Assembly: GCA_035041965.1 (NCBI GenBank)
Contig: JAPYMA010000444.1
Coordinates: 62,001-126,000, forward strand
Direction of reading: 5' to 3'
DNA length: 64,000 nucleotides
DNA from: Anisakis pegreffii
Taxonomy: Eukaryota > Nematoda > Chromadorea > Rhabditida > Anisakidae
Shown: positions 12,342-28,419 of the stretch, piece after piece
Layout: each line of letters starts with the position of its first letter
How positions within the stretch are numbered: the stretch's first letter is position 1
The notes under the pieces: model-generated
The model's input: only the letters and a program-made list of their open reading frames with translations
Told to the model about the DNA's origin: nothing
Database searches by the model: none
Position numbers and translations under genes: made by a program

Positions 12342-15300
12342 CTATGAAAATCCTCGTGTAAAATCCAATCGGAACGTGCGCATATCCATTGGTTTTATTT
12401 GAACTTCATCGAAGTTATCGTTGCTGTTCCCTTCGTAGAGAAGTGTTAATGATGTCTCTCTGATCCGAGTTGGCTTACCCTCGAAAAGTTTCGATACTTT
12501 TACCTGAAAGTATGGCATAATCCCGATAAATTTGGTTTATGAAATGAATCATAAAATCACTCTATGAAATCAAATAAATTCAAATGAAAATTGTTACTTG
12601 CATTCAGTGTTTCCATTCACACTTCCGAATGAATAACATTCATTTACACATCAATAATGGCCTATTTCCACGCGAATTTCTTTTGATTTCGATATGAATT
12701 ATAACAATAACAGTGAAAACAATAATAACAGAACGATGAACTCTAAATAATTGAGGTACCCACCTTTCCATCTGACGTCGAACAAAACGAGTGCAGTCTT
12801 AACTTCGAGCCACATTCCGCACCCAAACGATGCAAAATCAATGCTTTCGATTTGGCCGGTGCATATTTTTTGTTACTTTCCTCATTGTAATCAGTCGGCG
12901 AAGCCATTGTTCTAAACGTCACCACATGTATATCGCACGGTAGTGCTTCCGAGAGACCGAAATATGTCGTTTGCAAACCTGAAATGTTCCCGAATATTAT
13001 CTTATTATCATTGTACTCATTACTATATGTAGCAGATAGTTCCCTGGCCCCAGGCAGCTACGCTGGCAAACTGATTCAACAGAACATTGCGTTTCATTGT
13101 AGAGTATGCCAACGAATACTATCATCACTTATCCTTTATGAATACTGTCATTAATTAATATTGTCGTCATTCAATACTATCACCAATCATGAACATCCCG
13201 AAAAATTGTCATTATCATTCACAAATCACTATGAATGCACGCACTTATATATCACTATTCACACACCTTTTCAAAGCGTTCCAAAAACCCCTTCTGCAAT
13301 GATAACAACAACAAACTCACTCTGCCCCGCACTGCTGAACATACTCATCAGAGGGTATTGCAACTGCAACGACACATAATGTCCCACCAATGAATGATAC
13401 GCAGTCGTTGTCGATTTTGAGTCCGGCTCTCGGTTCAATCGCTTGTTCACATCTAACGGTTCAATCAACAACCGGAATTTACTTCGCGTTATCTTATTAT
13501 CTGTTACACCCTGCAATAACAAAAACATTATCGATAAACTCACATTCCAATCGTATCCTTTCCCAAAACTAATATTACCTCAACAATATGAATGCTCTCC
13601 CTCCTTCCCCCCATCTTCAAAACTTTAAACCCTCCACCTTAAACACCCTCTGACTCCCCCCAAAAAAGTACGAACCTGAAACAGTCCCCGGCCATCGTCC
13701 TGATTCAATCGCCTATCGAGCATTACTTCTAACCAGCCTGAAATGAATATCTCACAATTACAACATTATAATAATCATACACACATACAACCACAACATC
13801 TCAAAAACAGCTGAAATACCAACAAAACAACAATTAACAATCGCAACGAGAAATAAATAACCTGATTCCAGACTCGCTACACCGAGCGACTGCGCACTGA
13901 AAATTGTCATACGATTCGAATCGTCCTCAATGAATGCACTCGTTGGCATCGGATAGAAATGTGCTTGAAGCGGGAGTTTCGCGAAACGTTTACGTTTAAT
14001 CATCTGAAATATTATTACAAAATAACAATAAATAATAACAATAGCAGTCACTAATAGCAAGCAATAATAAGCCATGACAACAGTCGTAAATATCTGTCTA
14101 TAACAACATATAAATGAACCTGATATCCATTCAAGTCCGTATACAATTCATCGTGGCTTTTCACTGAGGAGCTTAGTCTCATTGCCACTTCAAAGTTGTA
14201 CGTTGCTCGTACATCAACGTCGTTTTCGATTTGCACGAAGGCTGATCCGGCGAATAGTATCACTTGATGTTTCAGTGCCACTTTCTCGGGTCCTAGCACG
14301 AACACCTGCATAACAATGATGATTACAAGAAAAGCATATGACAACTGCAATCACACCAATAGCAACAACAACAACAACAACAACAACATCAACAACAATA
14401 AACAAAATAATAATGATCAACAAAATCTGCAACCTTCTTCATGATCGGTCCATCAACAACTACATATTGATAACCATTTTGAGGACGCATTTCTCGCGCT
14501 GGACCATTCGGTAAGAATAAATATGCACCGGACAAGTCGTCACCTCCTTGGAATTTCCCTTAAAATTTCAATAGAGCTTACTCAAATTCGTTCACAAACA
14601 CACACTCTCTCGTGTTGTAAATCATTTTCACGAATATCTTCTTTAGCATTGTTATCATTATTACTATCATTATCTTGATTCGAAAAACAAAAATGATCCT
14701 GAAATAAACTGAATCAAAACAGGAAATCAATCGAGCCAATCGAATCCACCTGGATTTTTAGATCGCACTCCATATTGAACAAACGACAAGTTAACGCTCA
14801 CTTCATGCCCATCGCTCGGTGTCACTGACTGCAATCAAGCAAAGAAATTACTCGAATCAAGCTAATTCATATGAACATCTTAAGTGATCGCCCGAAATAT
14901 CCATCGGTTCAGAACGAAACAAAAAAACAAATTCTCTTACAAAACCCAACAAAAATATTCGGTTCATAGGTGAGTAAGTTCAAATTTCCACCTTCAGCAG
15001 TCCAGTTGTTGCATCGAAATGCGCCTCGACGAACTCATTGTCCAGATCGAAATACGGCTCTTGAATCAACTCCGTCATAAAGTCACTGAAGTTGCAACAC
15101 AACACATTCATTACTTTATCGGAATTAACTCAGAACCAATCCGATTGGATTGCAAAAACAAAACAAACAAAAACAAAACAACCGAGCAGATATATTAAAT
15201 CGCTCACTAAAAAGATGCGTCAGAACAACCAAAACCCTCTCCTCAAAACCAAAACTGTCAACACAAACCTCGAAGTGATTTTCTTTCTGGATCGTAACGA

Positions 15301-18300
15301 TACTTTCGATGCGCCACCACCTACCGCATTTGGTGTTGAGTGCAGTTTGTACACTTCAAAACCGAACGGTGGTACGGTGGCCATGAAGCATAGCTGCAAA
15401 TTGACTGAGCTTCACTCATGCTCATTATTACCTTGACAATGAAACTTTAAAAAATATGTGAACAAGTCCATTTCATGGCCAGTCTGCAGATAGCACTGAA
15501 AAACGAACACAACAAAAGCAGAGCATCAGACAAGAAGAACACGAAAGGTTACCTGAAGCAGTGGGAAGCACCTGCCCAATGGCGATAGAACAGATGTTAA
15601 GAAGGCAACGAAAAACAAATAAACACATGCAAACTCATCCAACTACAGCAACCTACGGATATGTGACGATAACGAACAAATATGTCACAAAATAACACAC
15701 AACACGGGATACGAATACATGATTAGTTTGAAACATTCACGTTTTACGATATCACATCAGTGTCACAAACTGATAAGTGCTACTCATATACAGCAATGAA
15801 TATCAACTCGCAACGACATGCTATGGAAAGTACTGTTGTGTAGGATGATAACATATCAGTGATACGTGATTCGAACCATCGATATTCACTCATAACACAT
15901 TAATCATATGAGATGAACTGTACTGTTGTGTATTTATGTATTTGTACTGTTTTGTTGTGTTTTTGCGAAGGTTTGTAACGAACAACATGATGATATCAAA
16001 TGTGACGCACATATTATAACGTTAACCTTGCATTGCATTGATATGTAACACCTTTCAATGACAACAATAGTAAAACTGACAAACTTGCGACAATATTAAA
16101 TAAATAAAGACAAACCTGGGACGATATTGAATTAAGGAAAAGCAGAATAATATAAAAATAAAACGATAAACCGATCACATAGAAAAGAAAAAAAAGAAAA
16201 TTTTAAAGGTAACGTGTCACTGATATGCGGACGAATAGCATACGACAGGTTACCGTAATGCACTGATGTGATTGGCTGTACACATCCGTAATACATTATT
16301 ATACGGTATTGCTGTGCACTTGTGTATTTATGTTATCAATGCGATTCTTTCGCATTGACCAAACTGATATATTGTGTATACATGTAATAATAATCAAAAA
16401 CAATCATATACGCGAATCAATATCGAATTAATGAATAAAACATTTGAAATGAATGTAAAAAAAGACAAACCGTTGACGGACTTGAAATAAAAGAAAAGTT
16501 CAGTGGCAACATAACACTGATATGCACACGACTAACAAGCTACCGTACTCCACTTTCGTGCGCAGTACCGTAACTTGTCATTTGTCATATTATGGTAATA
16601 TATTAATGTATCTTATTACGACTTATCACCAGTACATTATGGTTATATACTGTTGTGTGTAACGCGGTTATATCACTGATATATTGTGTTGATGTGTTCA
16701 TTGTTCACGTATCACTGCTATGTTATTATGATGTATTGATGTGTAGCAATAGCAATATTTCGAGGTGTGGAACGGTAACATGTAATTAATACGTACGGAT
16801 GGTAATGCATGTAACGCAGCAACGAATAAACGAATAAAGAATTCATAATGTAAATAGTAGCAAGGAATGAAATGAATAATAACTTGATAAGCACAGAAAA
16901 TGATAATAAAGGAAATATAAAGAAGCAAAACGATATCCGCCCACTGATATGTGCAATGCGAACATATCAGCCGCATTTTAAGGAAAAGCATTGATGTGCA
17001 TAATGGCAACTCGTCACTGATGGACTGTATTGTGTATATCAATAATATATATCACGTCTACGCAATGATCAGAAGCATGCGCAGTACGTAGAAGCAACAA
17101 CAGCGAGGGTTTGGTTACATACCATGATATGCTTTGAAAGCTTTCAATTAAAAATAACGAAGTAAATATCGAAACTCAGTTTCTTACCTCATATTTGCCA
17201 AATTCAAATTCGATATTTTTTGACGTCCGTTTAAGGACTGGTGCTATCTGTTGCGGCACAGGGATATTTGGATATGATGGCCGACTCACTTCTGTCTTCA
17301 GATGCTTCGTTTGCACGCATACAACTTCGTGGCGAGGCTGGGCCAGCGAATTGAATACGACCACTTCACTGCAATGCTATGCAGTGGATTTTGCTCTTAA
17401 CGCAGATGAAGTTTTTTTAAATTCCAGTGCATAAATGATCGCAAAAATAAACAGACTTCGATATGAAATCTCTCAAATATTTATCAAAAACGAATACCAA
17501 CAAAGAAACCTACTCGGTAGTATTTGCCAACACTTTCAGAGGAATTTGATCGTGTTCTACGTACTCGTCACTCTATGAAATTCATTGACATTACCATCAG
17601 ATTGTTTCATTTATTTGTTGAGAAGTTTAAAAAATTATCTCACTACAAGCAAATGATGCATAATTTCGGTTCGATTCGACAAAATCAAGATATTCATTCT
17701 AAAAATACCATCGAAAACAAACCATTCTGAATGGTTGCCCATTGTCTCTGCTGTTATCGCTCAGCAGTATCAATTTTGAGGCAGTTGATATTATTCGATC
17801 ACAATTCTGAAGTGCTTTTAGCATCCTGCAAAAAAAAAGCCATCGCACGTCTCTATCCCAATAAAATCACCAATTATTTCATTTTCGCTACAGTTATCGC
17901 TACGCATAACTTGTCAAGCCTTTCAATGAACAAGCAAGTCCTCCAAAAACATCTCAGCAGAAAAATACCCCATTCAATAAGTATTACTCCAATGAATTTC
18001 AAATCTAAAATCGAGTTTTACTACTCACTTCTGACCATAATCAACGACCACATCGTCTTTCGCAGTGCCTGTTACACCATCATGATGTTGGAATAGACTC
18101 ATATGTCGACGTGCTTCCACCAAAAGACCGTACATTTCTTGAATCATCGACTCTGCACGCGAATCCTTACTGATCGCCAAACTCACAATGATTTCAGCAC
18201 TTCGCAAGTAGTGTTGCAGTACTCGATCCATACGTTTATAGAACGGTCTGCTCGTGTAATAGCCACTCCAGTAGTGATCATTTCTGTCCGCATACGTGAA

Positions 18301-20917
18301 GAAATCACCCGACAAGACCGGTACTTCACCATCCGCTTCACCCTTGAATTCCTCCACCCTGGCGTGATCCAACTCAAAGTAGTCGCCCAGTGTACCGAAT
18401 CGCACATGCACGTTCCACTCTTTCTTTGCATTGATATAATCAAATAGACGAATGTAATTGTCGTGTTGCAGACGCCATTCCTCAGCGCTTCCGTAACGGA
18501 AATCATCACCCAACGGAACGAACAAAACGTTTCTGCGAAAGAGTTGCGCTTTTTTACGATACTGATCATATAAGATAGCGGCCCGCCTGGCCAGATTCCT
18601 CTCGGTGATCTCTTCGGGTGGTACGCCCCATGGACATGCGGCTTGTCCGGAAAGACGCCAGAAATCGAACTGACAACAAACTTTCGGGTCCGGTCCACAG
18701 GTGTGCGGTACGTCGTACGAGTAGAAAGGCATCACGTGCGTGAACAGATCGTTGCTTGCATCAGCGCCACTCCACAACTGTCGCCATTTGAATTCCAGTT
18801 GTTTCTGCTCAGCCAAATGCTTCTTCACTGAATAATGTACTCGTTGCACTAGAGCGTTTGAGAGATTCGCTTTTGACACGACGAATGCCAGCGTTGAGCT
18901 GAGACCGAACGGATCAATTGACCAATGATTTTTGGGCTTATAATCCGGGATGTGATTCGCAATCCATTCATGCCCTTCAATCCACTCACTCACGGTGGCA
19001 AAGTAGTGTGCATTCGCCTCATCGGTCATCACCCACGCACCCGAGACTATCTCAAGACGACCCTGGTGCAGTAATCGCTGCACTGCTGCCCGCTGTTCGT
19101 CGTTGATCTCAGCCCACCACTTCTCGAAGAAACTCATTTCGGCGTATATGAAACGCATTCGTTCCATCGATTGCAAACTCAGCAGCATATTCTCAAAGAT
19201 ATATTTCGTTTGTGAGTTATAGTAGCCTTCGAATGTTGTTATCCAACCTATAATCAACTGATACCGCTCAATTTTATTCACTGATTCAATTCTTCATCAC
19301 ACAAAAAGAGAAAACGATCACACTGCACAACAACAATGTGGATAATAATATGTACCCGGGTCTGTGTGCGAATGTGGTGTTACGATAATCTCAAGTCGCT
19401 TCTCTTGTTTCACCTTCTCCTCATCATATTTTATATCGAATCCTTGCTTCCATACACCTCCATCCGGATCATCAAACGGTATCGTGTTGTACAAGTCCAG
19501 CATCTGCATTTCATATACCTTTCAGCATCTCACTCACTTTCTCATTTGTGTCTCATCTATCTTCAATGAATGAATACCACCGTTCCATACTCCTTTCATA
19601 TATACAATGAATGAGTCATGGATACAGGAATCGTACAGATCAGACGAATGCTTGCATGAATCAACATTGTGACCACTGATCATAAGGATTTTCGTGTATA
19701 CATCACCAAAATAAAAATTTCATCATATGCACTGACTTGTATGTCACTTCTAGCTGCAGACATATTCGAAATCGCTCGGCACATGTCCTGTCCCACCTCA
19801 GCATAAGGCATCACAAGATCAGCGAAGAATTTCTTCACTATTGCTCCCTGAAGACTCAATTTGTAATGAATGAACAAGTAACAAGTGACCAGTAACAAAG
19901 TAACACAATCAAATGGTGCAATGAGTTATCAACCAATCAATCCAATGACCAACTTTATTCGTCGGTGTTTGTCCATTACGATTCAGCAACACTCCTCTCG
20001 AATTACTGACACGATCGCTCTTCACTGGTACTTCGTTATCGATATGATTGTTGTCGTTGTTGTTGTTCAATGGCTCAGCAATCACTCCTCTTTTGGCTTG
20101 CTCTTCTTCTTCAGCATGCTCTCTCGCCGCTGCCACGTTCTCTTGCTCTTTCCTGATCTGAATTGAAGAAAATAGATAGAAAAGAGATGAAAACAGAACG
20201 AAATGTCCATTGTTCACAAGCGATTACAATACTCAAATTTCAATCGCTCACCTGCTCAGCTCTTTTCGGTAATTGTAAAACACCTGGAGCACCACCACCC
20301 GCACTATCCACATTCTTCTCACCTAAAATCAAATCAATCACCTGCGATCTGACCGCTATCTCGTCCTCACCTCTCACATTTCCAATCACCTATTCAAACT
20401 CAAACCGAATAATTCTCGTCCAACTTTTCACTCAAAATTTCATCTATTCGAAACTCTTCGCTGAATTCCTAAAAATCCGAAGGCAATCCCAAAAAATGGG
20501 TAAAAACCCACCACCATCAGCACTCGCCTCGCTGATTTTTTTCTTCATATTCTCAAATTCTTTAATTTTCAATCGTTCCGCCCTCAACTTCTGTCGCATC
20601 TCCATCATTGCTGCATCGTTGTTTTTGATCTCCTTCTCCAATGTCTTCAGTTTCAGTTCAAGTTTCTGCAGTTCCACCTGAATCGTAATTGTTACACTCA
20701 ACATCTGATATTACAATTACATTCACAACAAAGCAATTGAATAAATAATAAAATACACAACAAAACCACAACCACTTAAACGACATCTCGAACAACTTGC
20801 CTCATCTTGTTGGTGATGTTGATTTCTGATATCAATTGAACGATACAATTGAATACTAACAAAAACGAACACACAAAGCCCACCACCGAATAACCATTTC
20901 CTCGTATTTACACGCAT
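12342..20917 (-). CDS. aman-2: Golgi alpha-mannosidase II (GH38, AMAN-2/MAN2A)
   Basis: Type II Golgi membrane glycosidase that removes two mannoses during N-glycan maturation. Twenty exons: 20917-20801, 20677-20512, 20322-20252, 20157-19954, 19847-19737, 19503-19356, 19247-18029, 17825-17723, 17572-17514, 17368-17188, 15393-15269, 15085-14992, 14828-14750, 14558-14434, 14305-14120, 14003-13862, 13737-13676, 13510-13321, 12978-12764, 12503-12342; sum 1253 codons (1252 residues). A short cytosolic tail and signal anchor (about residues 8-25) precede a coiled-coil stem (about 40-95). Zinc and catalytic motifs are PHSHTDPGW (about 267), the nucleophile in SIDPFGLSST (D384), SGDFFTYADR, and FQHHDGVTGTAKDD (H660/H661). 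The C-terminal domains match MAN2A throughout (KLPLQAHFYPMP, GVASLESGWLEVMLDRRLNQ, ALILHRLG). Intron 1 is a GC-AG intron. Intron 10 is 1.8 kb and full of degenerate repeats. Two active-site-adjacent residues differ from human and fly (see findings). Confidence 0.97.
14362..14398 (+). repeat. (ACA)n microsatellite in mannosidase intron 14
   Basis: About a dozen CAA/ACA trinucleotides with one interruption (ATC). It lies entirely within the intron between exons 14 and 15. Confidence 0.9.
15500..17130. repeat. degenerate repeat block inside mannosidase intron 10
   Basis: Most of the 1.8-kb intron between exons 10 and 11 is unlike the surrounding A/C-rich introns: it is richer in G and T and carries recurring words. 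CACTGATATG occurs near 16219, 16516 and 16943, GACAAACC near 16109 and 16465, TACTGTTGTG near 15831, 15921 and 16648, and TACCGTA near 16251, 16542 and 16565. Spacing of about 300-430 bp suggests three or four strongly diverged tandem copies, or nested relics of a mobile element. I found no open reading frame with transposase or polymerase motifs and no clear terminal repeats. Confidence 0.6.
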
Positions 20918-22601
20918 TTCAGTGATTGCCTTCTTCTTTTTTTAAGATTCTCAGTGCAATATATCAATAATACCATCTACTGCTTAACTCTGATCATAAA
21001 AAAAGATATTCACACTGATCTTGTTGAATTCAACTCTTTTTATACAACACAACGATTTCCACTTCACACACCAATCCAGTCCACAAGATATTCCACGATT
21101 CCAGTCCAATCCTGATATTAAAATCGAGGTGAATTAAACTGATATTAGCTCGTGTAATGTTGAATTAATCGCAATCGCCTCTTACTCGCGAATATACGGT
21201 AAACAAAAACTAACCAATGAATGAACGATATAAAAAGCAAACGAATCGCTAAGTTACCGTAATCCCTACAAAGCCCCCTAAATCGCGCAGTCTTAATTCT
21301 TCAGTCTCCTACCATCACTAATAACAAAATCAAACCAATTTTTTGTCTACCTTCGATCAGCATCTATATCAATCAACCCTTACAACATAAACTAATAAAC
21401 GCCTTCAAAATATATCTCAATAATCGATGACATTCAGCGATTTCTTGTTGCATTCAGTGCAATCACATTCACATCAGTCAGTTAAAATTTACATTTATTT
21501 CCGCAAAACCGTTATGCCGTATGAAAATATCATTTCCAGTAGTAATAATAATAATAATGCATACAAATTTGGCTTATTCAAAGGTAGCATACTTCTAATA
21601 ATAATAATAATAGCGATAATAATCCTAACAATACCACTACTAATAATAAGAATATCAATATCAATAATAACCATAATCATTAGAATGAATCTAAAAGCAT
21701 TTCACAAAAACAATTACATTAATTATATCACATACTATATCCTGCACAAGTATCATCTTCAAAGTAATATTACAACTCAAATCAAATCAAACGAAACTTC
21801 ACAACACAAAAAACTACCATGAAAGAACGAACGAACATCAACTCGAAAAATATCATTTCGTACCACATCAATTAACATTGCACTACCAATAAAAATAATA
21901 ATAATATCACTACTCAAAACAACTCTATTCAAACACCACAATTACGTTATTGAACAAAGAATATGCAAGCGAATGAAAGGTTTCCACAAAGCGATCACAA
22001 GTGAAACAATCAAAGTACAGCTGATATCATAATATCGCATCGTCAAAACAACCACCGACACAACACAAATCTAGTTGAAGTCGTCATACTCAAGACGTAT
22101 GAATCATAATCAAATAATTAAACATCCCTCCACTCAAAACAACAATACATCTATAATACGACTGAATTTCTCCGTTCCAAACATACGAACTATACATATA
22201 AACTAAACTCTTCACAAAAACAAAATGCAATCAATCCACATCACATCAACAAAAACGAACACAAATCTACTATATACTCCTTATCCATTACAAAATTATC
22301 ACATTGTCTCAAAACCACACAAAACATTAAAACAAATCGACTGATTTATATCAGTCAATCATTCCATTCATTTATTAACCAACCAATCCCTCAAACAATC
22401 GAATGTGTGCATTTGTTGTTGGACGATTGTGGAGCCAAAGTGGATGAAGAAGCGATATTATTATTATCGGCCATCTGCGTTTCGAAAGCTCCGACTGCAG
22501 ACTGAAATGATCACCACAATATCATTAATAATAATTGCAATAACAATAACAATATTTATAATTAATAAAAGCAATCGCACTGTTCAAAAACAATAATCAT
22601 G
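20918..22601. other. intergenic, mannosidase to NDR kinase (1.7 kb)
   Basis: Holds the mannosidase promoter/5' region and the kinase 3' UTR. It is AT-rich with AATAATAAT tracts (21541-21560, 21595-21680). A 131-codon plus-strand frame at 21427-21822 is mostly the translation of such tracts. No gene is supported. Confidence 0.5.
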
Positions 22602-25472
<2,871 letters not shown>

Positions 25473-28419
25473 TCTCTCTCCAGCACCAGCACCACCACTA
25501 CCACCTCCACAAATCTTCTCAGCTAACGGCCAGCACAGCTCACCTCTTAGCAATTTACCCAGAATTTCCAGTATGCTGACTGTACGATTTCGCGCTCCGT
25601 GCTTCCAGCCTGAGGTCAGATTCAATGAAAATCAATCGACCGTGGATTTGCATGATAGGATCGTTTGTAAACACCGTTTAAGACGAACGCAAAACGACTA
25701 AATTAAACTGTATAATCCATAAGAATTCCACGAAAACTATCAAACCAAATGAAAAAATAACAAATTCTCAGCCACGTTGAATAACAAAAAACTGAATTTC
25801 CAACATCCAAATGCTTTCAATACGAAAGAGGTTCAAATAACAATTGCACTGCATGCAAAACAACAATAAAATAATATGAAATTGCTCGCTTAAAATATAA
25901 ATTCCTGCAATTATCACAGAAACTAATTTCCTTCCTAACATTTCAATGAAATATTAAAGTGAAAAACAGTGCGAAGCAATACTTTACCTTATTGTTGTGC
26001 TTATGTAAATAAATAAATAAATAAACAAACATTTGCAACCAATGCAGAATCATATGTTTTGGCAATGCTGTGGCAAGCACAATGCAATTGCGAACTGAAT
26101 GTACTGAAGCAAATATATCCTCGCAATTGCCGTTCATTTGAAAAGCGATCGAATCGCCTTCTCAACTGCATTTTATCCGACCTGAATTAAGCATATTCAT
26201 GGGCAAAAACCCATCGAAATGGGTAGAAATTCATAAAATTTAATATAAGGCACGAATCGCCCGGTATTCAACTTACATTGTATCCGGAAAATCTTTGTTA
26301 AAGACGAAAAATCGCACAATTAACCTCGAAATACGATTGAGACGTCGTTGACTATTGTTGTTGATTCGATGGATAACTGATTGCTGCTGTTAGTCTTGGA
26401 ATATCATATTCATGTTAAGTCTCCGAAGGAACAATCGTATTGCACATCCTGTCCACTAATAGTGAATAATGTTGAAAGAAAATATAGATAATCCTTTACA
26501 AATCCCGTATCGAATTCCACATTTTTGTAAAAATCCCATATTGAATCCCTCATCCCATATTGCACCCCATATTACTAGACAAATCCATACTGCTGTAATT
26601 CCACATTACTGTAATATCGCATCTCATACTACTGTAACAATTGCACAATACTGTAATAAACCCATATTGCATCCGTTCAACCAAAATCATTCCAATTAAA
26701 CCGTAAAATGATGCTCACATTCAATTTTCTAACCTCCAAAAATGTCAGTCAAATCATTCTAACCTCCAATATCTTATCAGCATATCTTACTCAAATATCA
26801 CTCAATGAATCGACCAAATGCACCACCAAATCAAATTGCTTCACCACCCAATTGTAACCATTCATATATTAATTTATCAACCAAATCCAATCCAGAACAA
26901 CTCCTTCATAAGTCTCTGCTTGACACAAGCAAACATATTCAGCCGGATTTTCAAGCCAGCACAACGAATTTTCGCGTAAAACGTATCAAAATCACAACTT
27001 TCATTCCCTTAGAACGAATCACGCGAACTCACCTCAGAATGACAATATAGCTAAAATAAATAACGATGCAATAAACTGAAAGATCAAAGCCACACAAACG
27101 ACAACACATAACAAATACTCGTAATGAGCTATTGTAGACAATATCAGATTAATGAATGAAAAATAAGATAATGATCAAATTACAATTGTCACATAGACAG
27201 ACATCCAGTCAATATATTGAATTCCAAGATTTCAATCTTCTTCAACTTTTCGAAGACAAAATCAATTGAAAACGATCACGGCTTACATAGTTGCATGCAT
27301 ATAAGCATAATATACCAGTTCTATACGAGGCAAAATCGCGCACAATGAACATCGATATTCTAAGATAAATTATGTCGAAATGTGTTAATTTTTTCATCAA
27401 ATATGACAAAAATCAAAAGTATTCGACAAATTCAAATAAAAACAACAAGAAAAAACAATAAAAAGAACAAGAAATGAGAATGAGAATTGTGCAAATGCGC
27501 GATAATAAGAATTGCGATTAAAATGATGAGTTGAATGATAATAACGATAATTAAGCCGATCAAGACGATAATTCCGATGCTAATATCTGACAATGAACCG
27601 CTGATAAACTTCTCAGAAATGACAACAGATGATCAGTTGACGAAGATTTCAATTAATAAGTAACTATACATAGAAAATGACACAACTACTCAAGAGTTTG
27701 AAAGCTTTGCACATACAAAGCATTCGTTAATGTACCTGATTCCGAACATAAATAAACACACAAAACAATATCCTGGAGTTTAGGAATCCTTAAAATTATG
27801 TTTTAAAACCAAATATTTCAAAAGTTGACGGAAAATTTCAGTTCCAAACCTATGAAGATATTTTAAACTAAAAGCATACCCAATATCAAGTCTTCATTGC
27901 CAAATATATTGCAATCTGAACCTCAGATACCAGTCATTCCATAGAACATTCCTCTATCTCTACAAACTAACCCCCACCTCACTTCACCAATACGAACATT
28001 TCATCAGATCAAAAGCCAAATATTAACTTCTAAACCCGGAAAATCATACGCTACAGAACCCTCTCTTCCACTAAATTGAACAGCAGATAGGCAGACATCA
28101 TTACTTCAAATATGCAAAATAATTCATAATCAGTTATAATGGATATGAGATTGAACAAAGAAGTTTTGATTCAATAGTATCAACATCGCTAGCATAAATA
28201 CAAAAATATTATAGCAATATGCTCCAAAAAAGGAACCCGTCCTATGCAACTAATACACATTATACACTGAACAACAAAACATCAGATAACATCATCAATA
28301 ACAGTAATCTAATAGCATATGCATTAATAATTTTGACAATATGATATAAACACATTAAATTACAATTTAATAAGAATACATAATTATTTATATACGTAAT
28401 AAATCAAACAACAACACGA
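25473..28419. other. intergenic, NDR kinase to MPP8-like gene (2.9 kb)
   Basis: One of the largest gaps in the cluster. It contains an (AAAT)n-like run near 26006-26025, the CCCATATT repeat listed separately, and otherwise unremarkable AT-rich sequence. It must hold the kinase 5' region and the MPP8-like 3' UTR. No further exon could be supported. Confidence 0.45.
26460..26700 (+). repeat. degenerate short-period repeat around CCCATATT / ACTGTAATA
   Basis: CCCATATT recurs near 26528, 26553, 26568 and 26660, interleaved with CTGTAAT(A) near 26594, 26609 and 26654. Period is irregular at roughly 15-30 bp. It looks like a decayed minisatellite. Confidence 0.55.

Noticed and set aside
15405..15500. 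Possible extra mannosidase exon starting after TTTTTCAG at 15498, with an in-frame TGA at about 15419
   Set aside because: Joining exon 10 directly to the acceptor at 15394 gives KYE-LCFMATVPPFG, which aligns without a gap to other mannosidases, so no premature stop needs to be invoked.
21427..21822. 131-codon plus-strand frame with an Ile-rich, membrane-like stretch
   Set aside because: The Ile/Asn content comes from ATA/AAT repeat tracts; there is no conserved motif and the frame is open on both strands.
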